Shown piece by piece: positions 8,463 through 16,814 of a DNA stretch of 64,000 bases. The stretch is from Pseudarthrobacter sp. PS3-L1 (GTDB lineage: Bacteria > Actinomycetota > Actinomycetes > Actinomycetales > Micrococcaceae). The number at the start of each line of letters is the position of its first letter. Within the stretch, counting starts at the first letter, position 1. The position numbers and the translations under genes were made by a program. The stretch lies in the NCBI RefSeq assembly GCF_030063285.1, contig NZ_JASISU010000003.1, positions 620,001-684,000 of the forward strand. Direction: 5' to 3'. The notes under the pieces are model-generated. The model saw nothing but the letters and a program-made list of their open reading frames with translations, searched no databases and was not told the origin of the DNA.

Positions 8463-9086
8463 TCAGGGTTCCAGGAGGGCTATAAATTCCCTGGCCTGCT
8501 CGAGGCTGATCTCCGAATGCCGCTTCAGGATGATGGCAGCATCCTCTACGTTGCCACCGGCGGCCTTCTCGCGGATATCTGCGAAGATCGCATCGTTGAG
8601 CATGTTGCTACTGACTTCCCGGGTCACGTCCCCACGGCTGGCAATGGCCCGATAGCGATAGGAGAAGCGCTCTGGTGTGGCTTCCTCAGTGATCTGATCC
8701 GATGTGTCGTGTTCCGTGGGTACCGTTGCGGCAGCCCTGAAAGGCTGCGGGTGCGATGACAACGCACCAACCGCATCGCGGGAGGCGCGTAGTCCCTCTC
8801 CGGTGACCTCGTGGAAGAACTTGATGGCCCCCACCTGTTGATTTTGCGCGATCAGTGCGTAGACGCGACGGTGTTGGTCCTGATCCAGCTTTTCAGCGGA
8901 CGAACGTGCAAGGGCCATCATTTCCGGGCCAGTGTGGTTGCTTACTTCCTGCGAGTCCGGAGTGGCACCGGAGTCAGGAGATCCAGATGACCTGGCTACT
9001 GCCCGCCGAAGTGCACGCGCTGCTAGGGCAACCACGGCGGCCACTACCACCAGGATCAAGAGAGGAATCGTGAAGTCCATGGTCAA
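8463..9086 (-). CDS. Membrane-anchored protein with L7/L12 C-terminal-domain-like motifs
   Basis: The product (207 residues from TTG 9086, 205 from ATG 9080) begins with a single hydrophobic helix (IPLLILVVVAAVVALAA) and a basic stretch, so it is probably anchored with the bulk in the cytoplasm. VGAIKFFHEVTGEGLRASRD closely follows the ribosomal L7/L12 CTD pattern [20 protein letters not shown]. A second, weaker copy lies at the C-terminus (AIILKRHSEISLEQAREFIA). The TTG start overlaps the stop of the upstream gene (TTGA at 9083-9086), implying translational coupling. No role is known. L7/L12 CTD binds translation GTPases, so a protein-docking function is conceivable but inferred. Confidence 0.75.
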   Translation of the reverse strand: MTMDFTIPLLILVVVAAVVALAARALRRAVARSSGSPDSGATPDSQEVSNHTGPEMMALARSSAEKLDQDQHRRVYALIAQNQQVGAIKFFHEVTGEGLRASRDAVGALSSHPQPFRAAATVPTEHDTSDQITEEATPERFSYRYRAIASRGDVTREVSSNMLNDAIFADIREKAAGGNVEDAAIILKRHSEISLEQAREFIALLEP

Positions 9087-9511
9087 AGCCGATCTATGAA
9101 CTGTTTTGCGGTCAACAAGTCAGTATTGGTGGTTTGCCTGACGAGGCGAATGGCCTGAATTTTTTGTCCACCCGAAACCATGGAACGCAGCTGCATCAGA
9201 AGCTGGGGGTCCATTTGTGCGGCGAGCGGGCTGGCAGGAGGGGCCATGGTTCCCGCAGGACCGTGCTGGGTTGAACCACTCGCATAGCGCGAGTTTTGGC
9301 TCGGGAGGGTCGCGGCGTCGATCTGCGCCTGCAAGGCCTCTGCTACGCGTACCTGCTCCGCGTAGTGTGCAGCAGATTGAACTGCAAGGTCGCGCTGATA
9401 ACGGTCAGCGTCCGACATTCCGCCATCGCGAGGCCGGAAAGCCGTGGAAAGCCCCCAAAGCACCGCCGCCAGAATTCCGACAGGCAGCAAGATCACCATT
9501 ACGTCGCCCAT
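9083..9511 (-). CDS. Small membrane-anchored protein with an L7/L12 CTD-like motif
   Basis: The 142-residue product has one N-terminal transmembrane helix (about residues 5-25), a charged, Gln/Ala-rich middle, a Pro/Ala linker and a C-terminal motif KIQAIRLVRQTTNTDLLTAK that aligns with the L7/L12 C-terminal domain helix-loop-helix. It has the same architecture as the gene it overlaps by 4 nt, suggesting ancient duplication or a working pair. The start ATG at 9511 has GGGTGG upstream. The region just before it contains DnaA boxes. I do not recognise a named family. Confidence 0.75.
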   Translation of the reverse strand: MGDVMVILLPVGILAAVLWGLSTAFRPRDGGMSDADRYQRDLAVQSAAHYAEQVRVAEALQAQIDAATLPSQNSRYASGSTQHGPAGTMAPPASPLAAQMDPQLLMQLRSMVSGGQKIQAIRLVRQTTNTDLLTAKQFIDRL

Positions 9512-9536
9512 GCACCCACCCTATGCCACAGGGGAG

Positions 9537-10009
9537 TTATCCACAGCACATACCAAGGTGCGTATATAAAAATGCCTCTGGCGGCCAGGGAATCCTCCTG
9601 AAAACCCTGCAGTTCCCGACATTGGATGGTGAGCGTCATTACTTCTGTGGATGGAATGGAAGATCCATGTCCAAAAGGCGGTTTGTCAACCTCTGTTTGT
9701 GGAAGAACTATTTTTGCCCCAGGGCTTCCTCCACAGTAGGAATCATGTGTTTCTGCAGGTCAAATCGCTTTGAGTGGCCAAATAAATATTCTTTCCACAG
9801 CTTTTCCCACAGGCTGTGCACAAGCAGGAGCAGTTAACCCACAGGTTATCCACAGGCCCTTACCTCGTCCAGCTTTGCCCTGTCCGAAAGGGCGGATACC
9901 GTAGCCGGGTACCCTTTTGAGGATGTTCGATGCGAGCACGTGGCCGCGGGCCTTGAGCGTACAGCGCGGCCGTCGGTTCTTGTGGATAACCTGTGGAAAG
10001 TGGGGATAA
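9537..10009. promoter_or_regulatory. Cluster of DnaA boxes between the L7/L12-like pair and dnaB
   Basis: Three exact consensus boxes TTATCCACA are present: 9537-9545 (+), 9846-9854 (+) and 9981-9989 (-, as TGTGGATAA). A one-mismatch copy lies at 10001-10009 (-). Additional looser CCACAG/CTGTGG sites lie between (near 9646, 9729, 9795, 9806, 9993). The 700-bp stretch holds no gene. Exact 9-mers at this density are far above chance. It may be a DnaA-controlled dnaB promoter, a DnaA-titration site, or part of an origin region; dnaA and dnaN are not in the window. Confidence 0.7.
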
Positions 10010-10210
10010 CTCCCCCAAGCCACGCGCGCGGGGATGTCGTCGTGGCCCCGGACTCAGTTGTCAGGGCTCCGCAGCACAATGAGATGCGGGATGACTTCCA
10101 AAAGTAGGATCCCGGGCCAGTACCCAGGCCATTGTCAGGCGAATCCGCCCGATGAGGAGCAGTACACCTTCGCGGCCGCCAGCTGCGAAAACTAGTTGAG
10201 GACGGCATCT

Positions 10211-11593
10211 TTGTCAGTAGCGCATCTGGACTCCAGTGAAACCAGCCGGAATCCTGAGGGAAGCCGAAAGCCACCGCAGGACATCCCGGCCGAGCAGTCT
10301 GTCCTGGGCGGCATGATGCTGTCGAAAGATGCTATTGCGGATGTTGTGGAGATCCTTCGGGGCGTGGATTTCTACCGTCCAGCGCATGAGACCATCTACG
10401 AGGCGATCCTTGATCTCTACGGCCGGGGCGAGCCAGCAGATGCCGTCACGGTTTCCGACGAGCTCACCAAGCGCGCCGAGATCAACCGCATAGGTGGCCC
10501 CGCATACCTTCACGAGCTCATCCAGACTGTTCCCACCGCAGCAAATGCTGGGTATTATGCCGAGATCGTTGCGGAGCGGGCGGTCCTGCGTCGGCTCGTC
10601 AATGCAGGTACCAAGATTGTTCAGTTGGGCTACGGTTCCGACGGTGAGGTTGAGGACCTGGTAAACCAGGCGCAAGCTGAGATCTATGCCGTGGCCGAAC
10701 GCCGTACCGCGGAGGATTACGTTGTCCTCAAGGACGTCATGGAGTCTACCGTTGACGAAATTGAGGCGTCCGGACACCGCGATGAAGGTATGACCGGCGT
10801 TCCTACGGGCTTCTACGAGCTCGACGAACTCACGCACGGGCTTCATCCTGGACAGATGATCGTGATTGCCGCGCGCCCTGCCGTGGGAAAGTCAACGTTT
10901 GCGTTGGACTTTGCGCGGTCTGCTGCGATTAAGAACAATCTGGCCACGGTGATGTTTTCCCTAGAAATGGGCCGGAATGAAATTGCCATGCGCTTGTTGT
11001 CGGCAGAGGCAACCATTGGGCTTCAGGATCTGCGCAAGGGAACCATCAAGGACGAACAGTGGTCAAAAATTGCAACGACCATGGGCCGCATGAATGATGC
11101 ACCACTTTTTATTGACGACAGCCCCAACATGTCCTTGATGGAAATCCGCGCCAAGTGTCGAAGACTGAAGCAGCAGCATGACCTGAAACTCGTAATTCTG
11201 GACTACTTGCAGCTCATGAGCTCAGGCAAGAAGGTTGAGTCGCGGCAGCAGGAGGTCTCCGAGTTCTCCCGTGCCCTCAAGCTTCTGGCCAAGGAGTTGC
11301 AGGTCCCTGTTATTGCGTTGTCACAGCTGAACCGAGGCTCTGAACAGCGCCAGGACAAGCGCCCGATGGTCTCGGATCTCCGAGAGTCAGGTTCCATTGA
11401 GCAGGACGCCGACATGGTGATCCTGCTTCACCGTGAAGACGTTTATGACAAGGAATCTCCACGAGCAGGTGAGGCGGACATTCTGATCGCGAAGCACCGC
11501 AACGGCCCGACCAAGGACATTGTGGTCGCGTTCCAGGGGCACTATTCACGGTTCGCGAATATGGCGGCCGACGCCGGCGGGGGCGGTTTCTAG
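10211..11593 (+). CDS. dnaB: Replicative DNA helicase DnaB
   Basis: DnaB is the hexameric 5'-3' helicase that opens the replication fork. The ~460-residue product has the N-terminal primase-interacting domain (PPQDIPAEQSVLGGMMLSKD onward). A linker and the RecA-like motor follow, with Walker A ARPAVGKSTFALDFA (Lys near residue 226), LVILDYLQLMSS (Walker B) and ALSQLNRGSEQR-type motifs. No intein interrupts it. I favour TTG 10211 because GAGGA at 10198-10202 is ideally spaced; TTG 10196 in the same frame is the alternative. DnaA boxes crowd its upstream region. Confidence 0.95.
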   Translation: MSVAHLDSSETSRNPEGSRKPPQDIPAEQSVLGGMMLSKDAIADVVEILRGVDFYRPAHETIYEAILDLYGRGEPADAVTVSDELTKRAEINRIGGPAYLHELIQTVPTAANAGYYAEIVAERAVLRRLVNAGTKIVQLGYGSDGEVEDLVNQAQAEIYAVAERRTAEDYVVLKDVMESTVDEIEASGHRDEGMTGVPTGFYELDELTHGLHPGQMIVIAARPAVGKSTFALDFARSAAIKNNLATVMFSLEMGRNEIAMRLLSAEATIGLQDLRKGTIKDEQWSKIATTMGRMNDAPLFIDDSPNMSLMEIRAKCRRLKQQHDLKLVILDYLQLMSSGKKVESRQQEVSEFSRALKLLAKELQVPVIALSQLNRGSEQRQDKRPMVSDLRESGSIEQDADMVILLHREDVYDKESPRAGEADILIAKHRNGPTKDIVVAFQGHYSRFANMAADAGGGGF

Positions 11594-11651
11594 CCCACAC
11601 GGTGGTTGGGCAGCCTGTTAACGGGGAATCGTACCCGGGATCTGGCGGTTT

Positions 11652-12086
11652 CTAGGCAGTCGTTTTTGTGCGACGTCCACGACGTCCACTGAATGCTGCG
11701 TCGATCGAGAAGCCCCCGGCACCAGCCAGGCTCAGCGCGGCGGCGCTGGCGGCCAGGATGAGTACAAGCTCGTAGCCTCCATTGGTGACATAAATGCCCG
11801 CCGCGGCATGGACCAGGAACAGGGCGCCCAGCATGTCCAGCGCCAGCAGGGCCGCGACAATCCTGGTGAACAGGCCCAGGATCAGGGCAACACCGCCGGC
11901 GAGTTCAAGGACGGCGACAACAGGAGCAACAACGTCAGCGGCGGGTACACCCATCTGCGCGAAGGATGCCTGGGTACCGGCAATGGTGAATTCGTTGAAT
12001 TTCTGCCAGCCGTGGGCGGTGAAAATGACGCCCAGGGCGACACGAAGGATGAGCAGGGCGGCTGAGGTTGCGGACGACTTTTTCAT
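11652..12086 (-). CDS. DoxX family membrane protein
   Basis: The 144-residue protein has four predicted helices. LLILRVALGVIFTAHGWQKF at the N-terminus and VAVLELAGGVALILGLFTR in the middle are the DoxX signatures. Members are linked to redox or thiol-stress complexes in actinobacteria, but their biochemistry is poorly defined. It is convergent with dnaB and divergent from the MATE gene. The ATG at 12086 follows a weak GGAAACGATAGGACCC ribosome site. Confidence 0.88.
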   Translation of the reverse strand: MKKSSATSAALLILRVALGVIFTAHGWQKFNEFTIAGTQASFAQMGVPAADVVAPVVAVLELAGGVALILGLFTRIVAALLALDMLGALFLVHAAAGIYVTNGGYELVLILAASAAALSLAGAGGFSIDAAFSGRRGRRTKTTA

Positions 12087-12195
12087 GGGTCCTATCGTTT
12101 CCCAGGAAAGATTGAAGTGTCAACTAATCGTGGCGTTATGTGATGTGAGTCATGGATGGGATGACTGCGGGTAGGACAGCAGGGCCCACTAAGCT

Positions 12196-13548
12196 TTGCG
12201 GGTGACTCGATCAGCTTCAGCAGGGAAATCTCAGTCCTCCCACGCCAGGGAGATACTGCGGTTGGCTGTCCCAGCACTTGGTGCGCTGATCGCCGAACCA
12301 CTTTTCCTCCTGGCAGATTCGGCAATCGTCGGCCATCTGGGGGTGGCGCAGTTGGCTGGCGTCGGACTTGCCTCTACCCTGCTGCACACAATTGTTGGCC
12401 TCATGGTCTTCCTCGCGTACTCCACTACCCCTGCTGTTGCCCGGGCAATCGGTGAGCGTAATCCGGCACGCGCCATGGCTGCGGGCCGGGACGGCATCTG
12501 GCTCGCCCTTGGCCTTGGGCTCATCCTGGCCGCTGGTGGATTCGTGCTCGCGGAGCCACTTGTCACATTGTTGGGTGCTACCGGAGACCTCACGGTCTAT
12601 GCGGTGGAGTATTTCCGGTGGTCAATGCCGGGCCTGGTGGCCATGCTGCTGGTCTTCGCTGGTACTGGTGTCCTCCGCGGAATGCAGGACACTAGGACTC
12701 CGCTCCTGGTAGCCGGTGCGGGTTTTGCGCTCAACCTCGTCCTGAATCTGGTGCTGGTCTACGGCGCGGGGCTGTCTGTGGGTGGATCTGCCATCGGCAC
12801 AAGCATCACGCAGTGGGCTATGGCAGTGGTCTACGTTTTGATGGTGCGGCGCAATGCCTTGGCACACGGCGTAAGGCTTTTTCCGTCGCTGTCCGGGCTC
12901 CGGGCCACCGCCAGTGTCGGATCGTGGCTCTTGCTTCGCACCATGAGTCTTCGAGTAGCAATTCTGGCCACTGTTGTGGTGGCAACTGCCCAGGGGGATC
13001 AGAACCTAGCCGCTCACCAGTTGGCAATGACAATTTTCTCATTTTTCGCCTTTGCCCTTGATGCGCTGGCGATTGCGGCCCAAGCCCTGGTGGGCAGGGA
13101 GCTGGGTGCTGCGAATGCGATCAAGGTCCGTGAACTGACACGCACAATGGTCTGGTGGGGACTTGGCTTCGGATGCGTGACCGGAGTCCTGGTTGCTGTT
13201 ACCGCGCCGTGGGTGGGGTTTATTTTTACTTCCGACGCCGGGGTGCGGTCGACTCTTGCCCTAGCGCTGTACATCCTTGCCCTGGGACAGCCCATTGCTG
13301 GATTCGTATTCGTCCTGGATGGCGTGTTGATCGGCGCTGGTGACGCACGGTACCTCGCCCTTGCCGGGGTGGTGAACCTCGCTGTTTACCTTCCCCTGTT
13401 GGCCCTGGTGGGCAGCATTGGTCCAGCCGGCCCGTCCGGACTGCTGTGGCTATGGGTTGCCTTCGCCCTTTGCTACATGGCCGTGCGTGGAATAACGCTT
13501 GGGCTTCGCGCCAGGACTGACCGCTGGATGGTCTTGGGAGCTCGCTGA
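12196..13548 (+). CDS. MATE family efflux transporter, DinF-like
   Basis: A 450-residue multidrug/toxin extrusion protein with 12 predicted helices in two homologous halves. EILRLAVPALGALIAEPLFL begins the first half and LLADSAIVGHLGVAQLAGVG is the typical first-loop motif of DinF-type MATE exporters, which use H+ or Na+ gradients to expel cationic drugs or oxidants. The second half begins around LLLRTMSLRVAILATVV. Start TTG 12196 is the first possible in the frame. It appears monocistronic. Confidence 0.9.
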   Translation: MRVTRSASAGKSQSSHAREILRLAVPALGALIAEPLFLLADSAIVGHLGVAQLAGVGLASTLLHTIVGLMVFLAYSTTPAVARAIGERNPARAMAAGRDGIWLALGLGLILAAGGFVLAEPLVTLLGATGDLTVYAVEYFRWSMPGLVAMLLVFAGTGVLRGMQDTRTPLLVAGAGFALNLVLNLVLVYGAGLSVGGSAIGTSITQWAMAVVYVLMVRRNALAHGVRLFPSLSGLRATASVGSWLLLRTMSLRVAILATVVVATAQGDQNLAAHQLAMTIFSFFAFALDALAIAAQALVGRELGAANAIKVRELTRTMVWWGLGFGCVTGVLVAVTAPWVGFIFTSDAGVRSTLALALYILALGQPIAGFVFVLDGVLIGAGDARYLALAGVVNLAVYLPLLALVGSIGPAGPSGLLWLWVAFALCYMAVRGITLGLRARTDRWMVLGAR

Positions 13549-13604
13549 CGTTCGGCTCTTCGTGCCCGGTTCTCCCACGGGAGTTCGGCCACTAAACTGG
13601 TGCA

Positions 13605-14192
13605 GTGAGACACGCACCTAATTCCGCCGAAACCCGTCCGGCCGTCCCCACCGCCACTACATGGCGGCCCGTACTGTTCCGTGCCGTAGTTTCGCTGGCA
13701 TTTGGCGCAGTGACAATTTTCTGGGCCACCCAGTCCACGGTGGCCATGGGAATTCTTGGCGGCCTGTACCTCGCCGCTACTGGAGCCATCCTACTTAGCG
13801 GCGGCAGCAAGGGTGGCTTCGGCCATTCCGCCGGTGCAGGACGGCTCTTGGCTGCCGGATCCTCGGTCTTGGTAGGGGCAGGTGTTGCGGCCGCAGCGTT
13901 GCACGGGGAGGTCCTCTTTGCCGTCTTTGCCGTGATCGGCCTCGGCGTCATGGGCCTGATGGAGACCATTTCCGGCATCCTGAGGCGCGGGCAGGATGTC
14001 TTGGCCAGGGATTGGCTGGTTTCCGGCGTCATTGGGCTCGGAACAGCCGTGTTGCTTCCTTTTTTCACGCCTTTGGGCGTCCACGCGCTCCTGGGTGTTG
14101 CGGGCGGCGGGGCGGTGGTTTCCGGTGTGCTGTGGATTCTTTCCGGGCTGTCGCTGCGGCACGATTCGAGGCCCGGCTCCGACAAGCCGTAA
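13605..14192 (+). CDS. Predicted multi-span membrane protein, DUF308/HdeD-like
   Basis: The 195-residue product has about six hydrophobic helices (first FRAVVSLAFGAVTIFWA, then GILGGLYLAATGAILL, and so on) with short loops. The repeat-like spacing and a conserved-looking GLGVMGLMETISGIL resemble the HdeD/DUF308 group, in which function is unclear. GTG start 13605 gives a basic cytoplasmic N-terminus. It may form a short unit with the next small membrane gene, 88 bp downstream. Family assignment is tentative. Confidence 0.7.
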   Translation: MRHAPNSAETRPAVPTATTWRPVLFRAVVSLAFGAVTIFWATQSTVAMGILGGLYLAATGAILLSGGSKGGFGHSAGAGRLLAAGSSVLVGAGVAAAALHGEVLFAVFAVIGLGVMGLMETISGILRRGQDVLARDWLVSGVIGLGTAVLLPFFTPLGVHALLGVAGGGAVVSGVLWILSGLSLRHDSRPGSDKP

Positions 14193-14280
14193 ACTGGTGG
14201 CCTAGGTTCTACTAATTGTAGAAATCTAGGCACAATATTTTTCGCGGCTGCACTCAGTGCGCCCACAGGAAGGACACAAC

Positions 14281-14643
14281 GTGGCAAACCAGGAACCAGG
14301 CAAACCGCAATCGATGCGGACCTCGGTGAAGGGCCCGTTGCTTTTTTCCGCTTTCTGGGCGGTCCTTGCTTTCGTGGCCGTGCTCATCTTTGCCTCCGGA
14401 GGAAGCGCCGGGGCGCCACGCATTGATCTTGCCCTCACGGGGGCCGGAATAGCCTTTATTGTCACTCTCGTCATTGCTGCAATGCTCTCCATGAGCTACA
14501 AGGAAAACCCTGAGCATCTTGGCAAAGGTTCCGGTGTGAACCTCAGTTCGGCACCCAAGCCGGGCAGCGGATCTGCCGCAAACCCCGCCGATCCACGCTT
14601 CGATTCTGGCACCTCTGGCACCAACGGGACAGACCCGTCCTGA
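14281..14643 (+). CDS. Small two-helix membrane protein of unknown function
   Basis: From GTG 14281 (AGGAAGGACACAAC upstream) the product is 120 residues. It has two hydrophobic helices (LFSAFWAVLAFVAVLIFAS and IALTGAGIAFIVTLVIAAML-type segments) followed by a cytoplasmic-looking Ser/Gly/Asp-rich tail. I found no recognised domain. A longer in-frame start at 14257 lacks a ribosome site. Confidence 0.7.
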   Translation: MANQEPGKPQSMRTSVKGPLLFSAFWAVLAFVAVLIFASGGSAGAPRIDLALTGAGIAFIVTLVIAAMLSMSYKENPEHLGKGSGVNLSSAPKPGSGSAANPADPRFDSGTSGTNGTDPS

Positions 14644-14702
14644 CGCTGGATCGCCAGCTTGGGCGCCCTTGGCCAGCAGTGTCTGCTTCACCACGAAGCG
14701 AC

Positions 14703-15245
14703 CTAGATGCCGGCCTGACGCGCACGGTACGCCGCTACGTGCGCACGGTTGGCGCAGTTGCCGGTGTCGCAGTAGCGCTTTGACCGGTTGCGGCTGAGGT
14801 CAATAAGAACTGCGTCGCAGTCTTCTGCAGCGCACGTCAGCATGCGGCCCATCTCTTTCCCCCGGACCACGTCCGCAACTGCCATGGCCGCTTCTGTGCT
14901 CATCCTGTCCCGCAGGGGGGCGTCCGGGGTTGTGGCGTGGAAGTGCCAGTCGCATCCGTCGTGTCGGCGAAGCTGCGGAAGTGCACGGCCCGCCCTCAGA
15001 AGCCTATTGATGATCTCGACTGCAGCCTCTTCCGAGCTGCCCCAGAGCGCCCGCAGTTGCCCCCGCAGCATGTGAACCGAAGCCAGTTCCTCCGGCGTCC
15101 CAGATCTGATCCCCGTAAATCTCTCGGCATCCAGGAACGACGCAAGATCCGCCTCCGTGCCCAGCAGTTCCGCCTGATTTGCTGCGGTGTTTATCAGGTG
15201 GACTACTGTGCGCAACTCAAGCTCGGTGTCAGGTGCAAAAACCAT
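14703..15245 (-). CDS. CGNR zinc-finger transcription regulator (ABATE domain)
   Basis: The 180-residue product has an N-terminal ABATE-type ligand domain (about 1-125) and a C-terminal zinc finger. Cys residues in LTCAAEDCDAV and in KRYCDTGNCANRAHVAAYR are the four Cys ligands, and GNCANR is a mild variant of the CGNR signature. Such regulators are common in actinobacteria and usually control an adjacent transporter or enzyme. It is divergent from an EamA exporter with an inverted repeat between them, suggesting it regulates that gene and itself. Confidence 0.9.
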   Translation of the reverse strand: MVFAPDTELELRTVVHLINTAANQAELLGTEADLASFLDAERFTGIRSGTPEELASVHMLRGQLRALWGSSEEAAVEIINRLLRAGRALPQLRRHDGCDWHFHATTPDAPLRDRMSTEAAMAVADVVRGKEMGRMLTCAAEDCDAVLIDLSRNRSKRYCDTGNCANRAHVAAYRARQAGI

Positions 15246-15273
15246 CTTGACTCCTTACGAAATTCCAGCGTAT

Positions 15274-15306
15274 TGTCAGGACCAATATCCAACTTTACTC
15301 CTGACA
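15274..15306. promoter_or_regulatory. Inverted repeat between CGNR regulator and EamA exporter
   Basis: TGTCAGGA (15274-15281) and TCCTGACA (15299-15306) are a perfect 8-bp inverted repeat with a 17-bp spacer inside the 70-bp divergent intergenic region. The half-site spacing (about 2.5 turns) suits a dimer or two monomers of the neighbouring CGNR regulator. Also present is TTGTCAGGACC, which could double as part of a promoter. Confidence 0.5.
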
Positions 15307-15315
15307 GGGGGAGCT

Positions 15316-16335
15316 GTGGCAGCCGTACACTCCAGCTGGCGCCGGCCGGCCCATTATTTCTTGGGTTCAGGACTTGGAATTGCGCTGTTTTCTTCAGCAG
15401 TTTTTGGTCTTTCCGGATCCTTCGCCAAGGCCTTGCTGGAGAGTGGCTGGAGCCCTGGCGCCGCCGTTACCGCCAGGCTGACGGGAGCGGCGCTCATACT
15501 TCTCCTGCCTGCGTTCCTCGCCCTCCGCGGCCGGTGGTACCAACTGCGAAGCAACTGGCTTACGATCGGCCTCTTTGGATTGATTGGCGTCGCTGCCTGC
15601 CAACTCTTCTATTTCAACGCGGTGGCCAGGCTGTCGGTGGGTGTCGCACTCCTATTGGAATACCTTGCCCCCGTCCTGATCGTGCTCTGGCTCTGGGTCG
15701 CCAGCAGGCGCAAGCCCGGCGCATGGACCATTGCCGGCACGCTGCTCTCTCTTGGTGGACTGATCCTCGTCCTTGACCTCACGGGCGCTGTGGTTATCGA
15801 TCCTGTAGGTGTTTTTTGGGGTCTCGGGGCAGCTGTCTGCCTGGCAATCTACTTTTTCATCACGGCGCGGCAGAACGACTCCCTTCCACCGCTCGTCCTC
15901 GCTGCCGTGGGACTGATGGTGGGCGCGGCAGTGATGTGGGTGGCGGCGGCCGTCGGGATCGTTCCCTTGGTTTTCAGTACGGCTGACACAACCCTTGGCG
16001 CATGGCGGGCACCCTGGTGGGTAGCGCTGGCAGGTCTGGTTGTCCTGGCCACTGTCCTTGCCTACGTCAGCGGCGTGATGGCATCGAGGGCTCTGGGCTC
16101 CAAGGTTGCATCCTTTGTGTCACTGACCGAAGTGCTCTTCGCCGTGGTCTGGGCGTGGCTTCTCTTGGGGGAGCTCCCGGCGCCTATCCAGCTTGCTGGC
16201 GGCCTGCTGATAGTTGGTGGCGTTGTCCTGGTCCGGCTTGACGAGATTCGCGGCAAACCTGCTGGTCATAGCGCAAACTCCGGGACACGCAGCACGCCAC
16301 TGGATCACGCCAATGATGTGGAACCGGTTCCCTGA
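15316..16335 (+). CDS. EamA family transporter (drug/metabolite exporter)
   Basis: The 339-residue product carries ten predicted helices in two EamA repeats. FGLSGSFAKALLESGWSPGAAV opens the first, and ALAGLVVLATVLAYV with SLTEVLFAVVWAWLLLGE marks the second repeat. These are RhaT-like exporters of amino acids or metabolites. I favour GTG 15316, preceded by ACAGGGGGAGCT. The longer frame from 15187 would overlap the divergent regulator's coding sequence and cross the inverted repeat. It is probably regulated by the CGNR protein. Confidence 0.85.
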   Translation: MAAVHSSWRRPAHYFLGSGLGIALFSSAVFGLSGSFAKALLESGWSPGAAVTARLTGAALILLLPAFLALRGRWYQLRSNWLTIGLFGLIGVAACQLFYFNAVARLSVGVALLLEYLAPVLIVLWLWVASRRKPGAWTIAGTLLSLGGLILVLDLTGAVVIDPVGVFWGLGAAVCLAIYFFITARQNDSLPPLVLAAVGLMVGAAVMWVAAAVGIVPLVFSTADTTLGAWRAPWWVALAGLVVLATVLAYVSGVMASRALGSKVASFVSLTEVLFAVVWAWLLLGELPAPIQLAGGLLIVGGVVLVRLDEIRGKPAGHSANSGTRSTPLDHANDVEPVP

Positions 16336-16350
16336 GTGTCGCCATGAAAC

Positions 16351-16391
16351 AGGAAAGGCCCGGACGCACAGTGTGCCTCCGGGCCTTTCCT
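16351..16391. terminator. Bidirectional terminator between EamA and WXG100 genes
   Basis: AGGAAAGGCCCGGA (16351-16364) pairs perfectly with TCCGGGCCTTTCCT (16378-16391). It lies between two converging genes and has T-rich edges on both strands. Confidence 0.88.
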
Positions 16392-16402
16392 GAAGCAGCT
16401 TC

Positions 16403-16666
16403 CTAGCTGGAAGCTGTCTCCTGCTGCTGAGCGTTCTTCTTGGCCTGCTGACCGGCGTCCTTCAGTGCCGCGGCGACCTTGTTGAGGGCGGCTGTGTGCT
16501 GGCCGCTCCACTCGTTGCGGAAGCGATCTGCATCGGGACCCTTCCAGTCGGTGCCGGCAAGAGCCTTGGTGAGCTGGCTCTTCTGGTCTTCGATGGCCTG
16601 TGCGCCGGTGACAAGCCTCTGACCGAGGTCCTTGAGCTGCTGAATGTCTGCGCCCCAAATGGCCAT
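16403..16666 (-). CDS. WXG100 family (ESAT-6-like) protein
   Basis: The 87-residue all-helical protein has the helix-turn-helix hairpin of WXG100 proteins, with the WxG turn as DWKGPDADRFRNEW near residue 41. These are small substrates of the type VII (ESX) secretion system and work as dimers. No secretion-system component adjoins it, so its export machinery must be elsewhere. ATG 16666 follows TGAAGGAGAACATC, a strong ribosome site. Another WXG-like protein lies at 30397. Confidence 0.9.
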   Translation of the reverse strand: MAIWGADIQQLKDLGQRLVTGAQAIEDQKSQLTKALAGTDWKGPDADRFRNEWSGQHTAALNKVAAALKDAGQQAKKNAQQQETASS

Positions 16667-16814
16667 GATGTTCTCCTTCAGATTGTGTGGATCCGAAACA
16701 TGCCGGCATCCCCCGTGGCCTCCGGCGTCTCCGGAAGTTCCAATACATAGAACCTATCCTGAGCCGTTGGACCCGTCGATGGGGACACCTCCCCATGTCC
16801 TTTTTTCCTCAGTC

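Noticed and set aside
9537..10009. Chromosomal origin oriC
   Set aside because: Not claimed as oriC: dnaA, dnaN and rpmH are absent, and no AT-rich unwinding region is clear. Only a DnaA-box cluster can be stated.
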